Below are positions 1 through 5,598 of a stretch of DNA of 5,598 nt, piece by piece. Location: assembly GCA_023389535.1 (NCBI GenBank), contig JAEWEH010000458.1:1-5598 (forward strand), given 5' to 3'. This DNA comes from Pseudomonadota bacterium. GTDB taxonomy: Bacteria; Pseudomonadota; Gammaproteobacteria; Burkholderiales; Burkholderiaceae_B. Position 1 is the first letter of the stretch. Every line of letters begins with the position of its first letter. Both the position numbers and the translations under genes were made by a program. Below the pieces are notes generated by a model, which made no database searches, had not been told where the DNA came from, and saw only the letters and a list, made by a program, of their open reading frames with translations.

Positions 1-1893
1 GGTAAATACCGGCATTTCGGGCATCAAGCGCAATGCGCTGCCTGACAGACGAATGCTGCCCCGCACTGTGCTGTCGCGGCTATGCAGCAAGGGAATGGAC
101 AATTCCAGCGGCACTTCCCATGTGCCGTCGGCGCGCGCCTCGTCAAAAGCGCCATCGAGCATCTGCCCCAGGGGAGAGTGCGTCATGAGGGCCAAATAGG
201 CCTGCGCCTTGGCGGTAGTCTGCCCTTGTATGGTCAATACGGAATCTTGTTCGATATTGGGAATACGGGCATGCACGTCCTTGAGTTCAATGGGCAGGCC
301 TGAAGCCGGCCACATCGAGGCTTGCTCGGCATGCAAGCGCAGGTCGGCCCGATGCAGCGATACCGTGCCGCGCATATCGGTAAGGCGGGGCCAGCCCAGC
401 TCTTTCTCCTCAGGCGGCAAATAGTCGATCACACCCCCCGAATACCTGCCCACGACTTTGAAATCGCCCTCGGACGGCTGCTCGGCGAAGGGAAAGTGCT
501 CCAAGTCGCCTTGCAGCACAAGATCGGCATCGGTGATCTCGCCATCGAGCAAGCCTTTGGCCATCCATTCCCGGGCATCCAGGTTGACCGTGGTGGGCAA
601 GTACTCATCAATGGCAGTAATCATTGCGCGTTTGAAGCGCCCGCTGAGATCTATCAGCCCTCCAGGACCCGAACCGCCTTCCCGCCACGTCCCTTGCAAA
701 GTGGCGTCCATATCCTTGTTGACCAATTGCAAGCGATCCGCATGCAGCTGCAGTGCTGCGCCGCTTGTCTTGGTCACAGCACCCTGGGCCCAGATCAAGT
801 CGAAAGCCAGCGGATAGTCGAAAAGTTCGGGAGCATCGACGCCCAGGCCATCAGCCAAAAGACGGTAGTCCAGTCCGGCATCCGTTTGAGCCACGGATAA
901 TTTGACTTCGCCCTGCCCCGCGGGTGCGGGAAAAAGTTGCCGGTAGCCTTCCCAGGAACCATCCAGGTAAAGGCGCAAAGACCTTGCCCGAATTTGCGTA
1001 TCCAGGCCAACGGCCCAACGGCCCCGATCGACACGCAGGTCTGAAGTCAGATGCGAAACGCGGCCATGCTCGACACGCAGCCATGTCTGCATGGAAATAC
1101 GGCCGGACTTCAGGTCTTGCGGCAGATCGAACCAGGGCGCCCAGCCCAGGGGCCGCAAATTCTCGACATGGGTGTATAACTGCCCGTCAACGGCATCCAG
1201 GCTGTAATGGCCCTGGGCGTCGGCAGTCAGGCGAAATGTTCCGCGAACATCCAGCGCATCCCCCAGCCGGGGGGGCGGCGCAGCGGCCAGTGCCAGGCGG
1301 TGCTCCGAGCCCTGGCTGGCCAGGCGCAAGGTTACGCCTTCCAGGACGAGCGGCGGAGCACCGCGCATTTCATCATTCCAGCGCAGGACGGCATCCCGGA
1401 AGACAATGTTGCGCTGAGCCGCCAGCCAGCGGATGAACGTATCGGATGAGTCCGTCTCGGCTTCACGGCCCGCTTGCACGTCGACAGGCTGCCCCATCAG
1501 CCAATAGCCGCCTCCGCGGTCCCGCCGCAAACTCAGATCCGCGCCCTTCGCATCCAGGCTGAGAAACAGCGGCGACAAGGCAAACAGGCTGCGCCAGCTG
1601 AGCACGGCATCCACTTGCGGCAAAGCCAGCAGCAGGCGCCCTTTGTGATCGGTCAGACGGACATCCGTCAGGGCAAAGCTGGGATTGAGCCCCTTCCATT
1701 CTGCCTGCATGGGGCCGAGACTGACATTGATGTCCAGCAGCGTCGATATCTGGCTGGCTATGCGGGGCCGCCAGTCATCGATATGGGGCAGCGCCCAATA
1801 CCGTACCGCCAGTATGGACAGGGCCAGCGCAAAATACAGGATGAGTGCGCCGCGGCCAAGCAGTCTCAGGCATGCGGAAGAGAGTCGAAACAC
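1..1893 (-). CDS. yhdP: YhdP-family AsmA-like envelope protein (DUF3971/TIGR02099), 5' part only
   Basis: The reading frame is open without a stop from the GTG at 1893-1891 to the window edge (631 codons); the 3' end lies outside. The family is usually about 1,200-1,400 residues, so about half is present. Seen: a short positively charged N-terminus (MFRLSSACLRLLGR), one membrane segment at about residues 15-31, then a mainly beta-type periplasmic region. Family-like landmarks are GPMQAEWKGLNP (60-71), LSWRSLF (98-104), LRRDRGGGYW (122-131) and a DUF3971-like core around YLPTTVNLDAREWM (431-444). Known for the family: E. coli YhdP is an inner-membrane-anchored, AsmA-like bridge that, with TamB and YdbH, moves phospholipid to the outer membrane. 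The same role here is inferred. The GTG start is chosen because TGA at 1914-1912 closes the frame upstream and the next in-frame ATG (residue 62) would remove the membrane anchor. No well-placed Shine-Dalgarno is visible. It is transcribed divergently from glnE. Confidence 0.9.
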   Translation of the reverse strand, partial: MFRLSSACLRLLGRGALILYFALALSILAVRYWALPHIDDWRPRIASQISTLLDINVSLGPMQAEWKGLNPSFALTDVRLTDHKGRLLLALPQVDAVLSWRSLFALSPLFLSLDAKGADLSLRRDRGGGYWLMGQPVDVQAGREAETDSSDTFIRWLAAQRNIVFRDAVLRWNDEMRGAPPLVLEGVTLRLASQGSEHRLALAAAPPPRLGDALDVRGTFRLTADAQGHYSLDAVDGQLYTHVENLRPLGWAPWFDLPQDLKSGRISMQTWLRVEHGRVSHLTSDLRVDRGRWAVGLDTQIRARSLRLYLDGSWEGYRQLFPAPAGQGEVKLSVAQTDAGLDYRLLADGLGVDAPELFDYPLAFDLIWAQGAVTKTSGAALQLHADRLQLVNKDMDATLQGTWREGGSGPGGLIDLSGRFKRAMITAIDEYLPTTVNLDAREWMAKGLLDGEITDADLVLQGDLEHFPFAEQPSEGDFKVVGRYSGGVIDYLPPEEKELGWPRLTDMRGTVSLHRADLRLHAEQASMWPASGLPIELKDVHARIPNIEQDSVLTIQGQTTAKAQAYLALMTHSPLGQMLDGAFDEARADGTWEVPLELSIPLLHSRDSTVRGSIRLSGSALRLMPEMPVFT

Positions 1894-1923
1894 TGATGGA
1901 TAATGACCTATTCACATTAAAAG

Positions 1924-1953
1924 TTGCGCCGGGCCGGGCTGGGCTGTGATACT
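1924..1953 (+). promoter_or_regulatory. Candidate sigma-70-like promoter for glnE (weak)
   Basis: TTGCGC (1924-1929, 3 of 6 to the -35 consensus) is followed by an 18-bp spacer and GATACT (1948-1953, 4 of 6 to the -10 consensus). TGT directly before the -10 gives it extended -10 character. It would start transcription near 1960, about 58 bases before the glnE ATG. The match is weak and was found by eye; its main support is its place in the divergent gap. The -10 forms the left arm of the palindrome at 1948-1962. For yhdP on the other strand, a TTTAAT -10-like hexamer lies at 1921-1916, but I see no matching -35. Confidence 0.3.
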
Positions 1954-1962
1954 TGCAGTATC
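1948..1962. promoter_or_regulatory. Perfect palindrome GATACT-TGC-AGTATC in the yhdP/glnE divergent region
   Basis: Two perfect 6-bp inverted arms are separated by 3 bp, 55 bases before the yhdP start and 55 bases before the glnE ATG, so the site is exactly central in the 124-bp gap. Symmetry and position suit a dimeric regulator's operator acting on both genes. I do not recognise it as the site of a named regulator; it does not fit the NtrC consensus (GCAC-N7-GTGC type). Short palindromes also occur by chance, so the regulatory role is inference. Confidence 0.35.
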
Positions 1963-2017
1963 TTGTGTCACGCGTCAGCGCATCGCAGGCCCCTTCCGCC
2001 TCAAATTCGCCCACCCT

Positions 2018-4801
2018 ATGTCCGCAAACATTATATTAGAGCGCGCTTTGCATTGGTCCGGTACATTGCGCCGCAAGGCCGGAAGCCATCCGGAATTCAC
2101 CGATTGGCTGGCAAACGCCGCTGCCCAGCCCGTCACGCGTGCAACCATAGAGTCCTGGTTCCGTACGTTGCAAGCGACCGACGCCCTGCCCCTGTCGGTG
2201 CCGGATGCGCGGCGCATCCTGCGCAAATTGCGCGAACGGGTCTTTTTTACCGTGATGGTACGCGACATCAATGGCGTGGCGCCGCTGCAAGAAGTGGTGA
2301 CCGCGATGTCGGCACTGGCCGATATGGCTGTCGCCGAGGCCTACCGCAGTGTGGCGTCCAGCCTGGCCGAAATTCATGGCGTACCGCTGGACCCTTCCAC
2401 TGGTTTGCCGCAAGAAATGATCATGATCGGCATGGGTAAACTGGGTGGAAAGGAACTGAATGTTTCTTCGGATATCGACCTGATCCTGCTGTATGGCGAG
2501 GAAGGTGAAACCGGGGGGCGCCGCAAGATCAGTCACCATGAATTTTACGGGCGTGTCACGCAACGCATGATGCCCGTGCTGTCCGAGATCGACGCGGACG
2601 GACAAGTGTTTCGCAGTGATCTGCGGCTGCGTCCCGATGGCGACGCCGGGCCCCTGGCCTGGAGCCTGGACGCCCTGGAAAACTATCTGGTGACCCAGGG
2701 ACGCGAATGGGAACGCTACGCCTGGCTGAAAGCCCGCGTCATTCCCTGCCAGGCATTTCCCGGCAGCGACGCTTCTGCGCAGTTGAAGCAGCTGGAAGCC
2801 TTGCGTACCCCCTTCGTCTACCGCAAATATTTTGATTTCGATGCCTTGGCGGCACTGCGCGGCCTGCGCGAACGCATACGGCTGGACTGGCAGCGCCGGG
2901 CCTTGGCCCGCAATGGCGTGGACGCGGTCCATAACATCAAGCTGGGCGACGGCGGCATACGCGAGATCGAGTTCGTCGTCCAATTGAACCAACTGATACG
3001 CGGGGGCCGCATGCCCTCGCTGCAGCAGCGCAACCTGCTGTCCGCCTTGCGCAAGCAGGATGCCGCGGGTGTGATTGCGTCGGATATGGCACATCAACTG
3101 GCGGAGGCCTATTGCTTCCTGCGTCGCGTGGAACACATGCTGCAATATCGTGAAGACGAACAAACCCATTTGTTACCGCGTGACGCGGACACTGGCGCAA
3201 GATTGGCGGAGGCCATGGGGTTGTCACAGCGGGATTTCGACGCACAGCTTGCCGCACACCGCGCGTTCGTTGCACAGACCTTTCGCGATGCCTTTCGCAT
3301 TGCCGGCATGGGCGGCGACGACACAACGACTGCGATCAAACGCCATACCGAAACGCCTTGCACTGATCTGGATGCGCATATTCAGCAGCACATCATCCGC
3401 AATGGGGATACCGTATGCAACCGAGTGAATTCCCTGCTGGAAGGCCATCGCATACGCAGCCTTTCGAGCTCCAGCCGCAAGCGCCTGGATGCCTTGCTGC
3501 CGGCCATCATCGAGGCTGCCGGCAAGACCGCCGAGCCGGACACGACCGCAATCCGTCTGCTTGAACTCGTAGAAAATATTGCGCAACGCAGCGCCTACCT
3601 GGCGCTGCTGGCCGAGTATCCCGAGACCCTGGCGCGCGTAGCGCGCATCGTCGGCTCGAGCCCCTGGGCATCCCAATACCTGGGCCGCTATCCCATCTTG
3701 CTGGACAGCCTGATCGAATGGCATTCGCTGATGGAAGCTCCCGACTTCGGGCAAATCGCCGCGCAGCTGCGCCAAGAGCTGGATGCCTGCACCTTGCCCG
3801 ATGGTCAGCCTGATGTCGAACAGCAAATGAATCTGATGCGTGATACGCAGCACCAGATCACCTTTCAATTGCTGGCCCAGGACCTGGAAGGTGTCCTGAC
3901 TGTCGAACACTTGGCAGATCGGTTATCGGCGCTGGCTGATATGCTGCTGGAAGAGACCATATATCGGGTCTGGCCCCTGGTGCAGCCACGCGACCGCCAG
4001 AACGGCCCGGACCGGGCGATTCTGGCTCCGCCCCATTTTGCCATCATCGCCTACGGCAAGCTGGGCGGAAAGGAAATCGGCTACGCATCGGACCTGGACC
4101 TGGTCTTCCTGTATGACGATCCCAACGATGATGCCAGCGAGATCTATGCCAAGCTGGGCCGACGCATGGCATCGTGGCTGTCGACCATGACTTCATCCGG
4201 CCGCCTGTATGAAATCGATTTACGCCTGCGGCCGGATGGCGATGCCGGCCTGCTGGCCGTGTCGGTGGACGCCTTCGCACAGTATCAGACACAGCACGCA
4301 TGGGCCTGGGAACATCAAGCGATTACGCGCGCACGCTTTGTCACCGGAGACCCGGCCATCGGTCAACGATTCGAGGCCATACGCCAGGAGATCCTGCTGC
4401 AAGCGCGGGATCCGGAAGCGTTCAAGGCCGAGGTGCGCGGCATGCGCGAACGCATCAGCGCCGGCCATCCCAACCGCAGCCCGGACTTTGATTTGAAACA
4501 CGACCGCGGGGGGATGGTGGACGTGGAGTTCGTAACGCAGTATTTGGTGCTGTGCCATGCGCGCCGTCATCCGGTGCTGTTGGGTAACCTGGGCAATATA
4601 GCCCTATTGCGCCTGGCCGCCGAAGCGGGCTTGATTCCTACGGATCTGGCGCTGGGGGCGGCCAACGCCTATCGCGAGTTTCGCAAACGGCAGCATGCGC
4701 TTCGATTGCAGGGCGCAGAGAAAGCGCGCGTGCCCAGCGACGAGCTGAGCGAAGAGCGCGCGGTGGTGAAGCAGCTGTGGGATACCGTGATCGGCGGCTG
4801 A
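2018..4801 (+). CDS. glnE: Bifunctional glutamine synthetase adenylyltransferase / adenylyl-removing enzyme GlnE
   Basis: GlnE attaches AMP to a tyrosine of each glutamine synthetase subunit (inactivating) and removes it by phosphorolysis (activating). In the known family, PII protein and glutamine set the balance; it acts in the cytosol. The protein is 927 residues (E. coli 946), full length and intact. It has two homologous nucleotidyltransferase halves. The N-terminal adenylyl-removing half has [11 protein letters not shown] (138-148), acidic pair D152/D154, DLRLRPDGD (201-209) and GGIREIEF (312-319). The C-terminal adenylylating half has [16 protein letters not shown] (680-695) with D692/D694, DLRLRPDGD (734-742) and GGMVDVEF (831-838). 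A helical linker of roughly residues 425-510 joins them. Start choice: the frame extends upstream to a GTG at 1946, but the added 24 residues look unlike the family, while ATG 2018 gives [15 protein letters not shown], a normal family N-terminus. Neither start has a clear Shine-Dalgarno. The stop is TGA at 4799-4801. Confidence 0.97.
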   Translation: MSANIILERALHWSGTLRRKAGSHPEFTDWLANAAAQPVTRATIESWFRTLQATDALPLSVPDARRILRKLRERVFFTVMVRDINGVAPLQEVVTAMSALADMAVAEAYRSVASSLAEIHGVPLDPSTGLPQEMIMIGMGKLGGKELNVSSDIDLILLYGEEGETGGRRKISHHEFYGRVTQRMMPVLSEIDADGQVFRSDLRLRPDGDAGPLAWSLDALENYLVTQGREWERYAWLKARVIPCQAFPGSDASAQLKQLEALRTPFVYRKYFDFDALAALRGLRERIRLDWQRRALARNGVDAVHNIKLGDGGIREIEFVVQLNQLIRGGRMPSLQQRNLLSALRKQDAAGVIASDMAHQLAEAYCFLRRVEHMLQYREDEQTHLLPRDADTGARLAEAMGLSQRDFDAQLAAHRAFVAQTFRDAFRIAGMGGDDTTTAIKRHTETPCTDLDAHIQQHIIRNGDTVCNRVNSLLEGHRIRSLSSSSRKRLDALLPAIIEAAGKTAEPDTTAIRLLELVENIAQRSAYLALLAEYPETLARVARIVGSSPWASQYLGRYPILLDSLIEWHSLMEAPDFGQIAAQLRQELDACTLPDGQPDVEQQMNLMRDTQHQITFQLLAQDLEGVLTVEHLADRLSALADMLLEETIYRVWPLVQPRDRQNGPDRAILAPPHFAIIAYGKLGGKEIGYASDLDLVFLYDDPNDDASEIYAKLGRRMASWLSTMTSSGRLYEIDLRLRPDGDAGLLAVSVDAFAQYQTQHAWAWEHQAITRARFVTGDPAIGQRFEAIRQEILLQARDPEAFKAEVRGMRERISAGHPNRSPDFDLKHDRGGMVDVEFVTQYLVLCHARRHPVLLGNLGNIALLRLAAEAGLIPTDLALGAANAYREFRKRQHALRLQGAEKARVPSDELSEERAVVKQLWDTVIGG

Positions 4802-4835
4802 GCCGAGTGCGCTTCCGCTAACTTGGGTCGCAGGC

Positions 4836-4863
4836 TTTGCAATCCGGCCAGAGGGGCTAAAAT
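4836..4863 (+). promoter_or_regulatory. Candidate sigma-70-like promoter for queH
   Basis: TTTGCA (4836-4841, 4 of 6 to TTGACA) and TAAAAT (4858-4863, 5 of 6 to TATAAT) are separated by 16 bp. The -10 is AT-rich within GC-rich surroundings and lies in the only gap between glnE and queH. Transcription would begin near 4870, giving a leader of about 55 bases. This suggests queH can be expressed independently of glnE. Read-through from glnE remains possible, because no U-tract terminator is visible between the genes. Confidence 0.5.
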
Positions 4864-4893
4864 AGCTGGACTAGTTCCCCCTACAGATTTATT

Positions 4894-4915
4894 GGGCGCC
4901 GCCTGGCGGACGCCC
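4894..4915 (+). other. GC-rich hairpin in the queH leader
   Basis: GGGCG (4894-4898) pairs with CGCCC (4911-4915), and CCG (4899-4901) pairs with CGG (4907-4909) around a CCTGG loop, leaving A4910 bulged. The eight-pair stem ends nine bases before the queH ATG. It contains the only purine-rich stretch near the start (GGCGGA, 4905-4910). No T-run follows, so it does not look like an intrinsic terminator. It might affect ribosome access to queH; that is inference. Confidence 0.4.
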
Positions 4916-4924
4916 CGGCATGCC

Positions 4925-5598
4925 ATGACTGAATTTGAACGCCCCAAACTGCAGCTTCCCGACAATCGCAAGAAGGTATTGCTGCATTCTTGTTGCGCAC
5001 CCTGTTCCGGCGAAGTAATGGAGGCCATGACCGCCTCTGGAATAGACTACGCCATCTATTTCTACAATCCCAACATCCATCCGGATCGCGAATACGAAAT
5101 TCGCAAGAATGAAAACATTCGCTTCGCCGAGCAGCATGGAATCGAGTTCATCGACGCGGACTACGACCGCGACAATTGGTTCGAGCGCGTAAAAGGGCTG
5201 GAAAACGAGCCGGAACGCGGCGAGCGCTGCACCGTATGCTTCGATATGCGTTTCGAGCGCACGGCGTTGTATGCGCACGAGCACGGCTATGACACGATTA
5301 CGAGTTCTCTGGGTATCTCTCGCTGGAAGGACATGAATCAGATCAATGGCTGTGGTGAACGCGCGGCGGCGCGCTATCCCGAGCTGATCTACTGGACTTA
5401 TAACTGGCGCAAGGGGGGTGGTTCGGCACGCATGATAGAAATCAGCAAGCGGGAGGAGTTCTATCAGCAGGAATATTGTGGTTGCGTGTATTCGCTGCGG
5501 GACACAAATCGCCATCGGCGTGCGCAGGGGCGCGGGCGTATTCAGATTGGCGTGAAGTTCTATGGCAAGGATGAGCTGGAGTTGAATCCGCCGCCTGG
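4925..5598 (+). CDS. queH: Epoxyqueuosine reductase QueH (DUF208), 3' end cut off
   Basis: QueH reduces epoxyqueuosine to queuosine, the last step of making this wobble-base modification in GUN-anticodon tRNAs (Asp, Asn, His, Tyr). It is an iron-sulfur enzyme, unrelated in fold to the cobalamin-dependent QueG. Seen: 224 codons with no stop before the window edge. Cysteine motifs are HSCCAPC (C23, C24, C27), [10 protein letters not shown] (C102, C105) and [12 protein letters not shown] (C185, C187). Further conserved-looking blocks are FYNPNIHP (46-53), [17 protein letters not shown] (128-144) and NWRKGGGS (160-167). The paired N-terminal cysteines and the CxxC are the expected metal-cluster ligands of the family. 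Length suggests only a few residues are missing. ATG 4925 is chosen because the protein then starts just before the [12 protein letters not shown] strand, as usual. An in-frame TTG at 4892 is possible but adds residues unlike the family. No well-spaced Shine-Dalgarno is visible; GGCGGA lies 14 bases upstream inside a hairpin. Confidence 0.95.
   Translation, partial: MTEFERPKLQLPDNRKKVLLHSCCAPCSGEVMEAMTASGIDYAIYFYNPNIHPDREYEIRKNENIRFAEQHGIEFIDADYDRDNWFERVKGLENEPERGERCTVCFDMRFERTALYAHEHGYDTITSSLGISRWKDMNQINGCGERAAARYPELIYWTYNWRKGGGSARMIEISKREEFYQQEYCGCVYSLRDTNRHRRAQGRGRIQIGVKFYGKDELELNPPP

Noticed and set aside
322..1436. Plus-strand open frames of 192 and 170 codons (322-900, 924-1436)
   Set aside because: They lie opposite the continuous yhdP frame, whose translation fits the family. 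They have no promoter, Shine-Dalgarno or domain of their own.
1894..2017. NtrC or sigma-54 control of glnE
   Set aside because: I found no GCAC-N7-GTGC-like NtrC site and no GG-N10-GC element with the expected TGGCAC/TTGC context in the gap.
2036..3169. Long open frame (377 codons) on the minus strand opposite glnE
   Set aside because: It is the antisense shadow of a high-GC coding gene. The plus strand encodes unmistakable GlnE motifs there, and the antisense product shows no recognisable domain.
2435..4240. Internal repeat: GKLGGKE...SD-D and [11 protein letters not shown] motifs occur twice in glnE
   Set aside because: This is the normal two-domain nucleotidyltransferase structure of GlnE, an ancient duplication and not a recent DNA repeat or assembly artefact.
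4801..4836. Possible terminator after glnE: AGCC/GGCT and TGCG/CGCA arms
   Set aside because: The stem is broken by a 3-base bulge, has a long loop and no T-run follows. It is too weak to call an intrinsic terminator.
4864..4924. preQ1 riboswitch in the queH leader
   Set aside because: The leader has a short C-run but lacks the A-rich tail and pseudoknot partners of a type I aptamer. QueH also acts after preQ1 insertion, so such control is not expected.
4889..5515. Minus-strand open frame of 208 codons opposite queH
   Set aside because: The plus strand encodes all the QueH cysteine motifs; the minus frame is a shadow.

Overview
The window is GC-rich, tightly packed chromosomal DNA of housekeeping type. 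The protein sequences resemble those of a betaproteobacterium, most likely Burkholderiales and perhaps Alcaligenaceae (the Bordetella/Achromobacter/Pusillimonas neighbourhood). This assignment rests on the look of GlnE and QueH and on yhdP lying divergently beside glnE; it is inference, not a database match.

Layout. Positions 1893 down to 1 (minus strand) hold the 5' half of a yhdP-type gene, a large AsmA-like envelope protein whose C-terminal half runs off the left edge. A 124-bp divergent intergenic region (1894-2017) follows. It contains a perfect 6+3+6 palindrome (1948-1962) and a weak promoter candidate for glnE. Positions 2018-4801 (plus strand) hold a complete glnE, the bifunctional glutamine synthetase adenylyltransferase/adenylyl-removing enzyme, with both nucleotidyltransferase domains intact. 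A 123-bp gap (4802-4924) carries a good sigma-70-like promoter and a GC-rich hairpin. It leads into queH (4925 to the right edge), the iron-sulfur epoxyqueuosine reductase, cut off near its C-terminus. There is no gene-free stretch longer than 300 bases.

The three genes do not form one pathway. YhdP serves outer-membrane lipid supply, GlnE tunes nitrogen assimilation through glutamine synthetase, and QueH completes queuosine in tRNA. yhdP and glnE are divergent and share a control region. glnE and queH point the same way, but queH has its own promoter candidate.

I found no tRNA or rRNA, CRISPR array, insertion sequence, phage gene or toxin-antitoxin pair, and no evidence of a previously undescribed system. 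The points worth a second look are small: the intergenic palindrome, the absence of Shine-Dalgarno sequences at all three starts, start-stop mini-ORFs next to two starts, and the queH leader hairpin.
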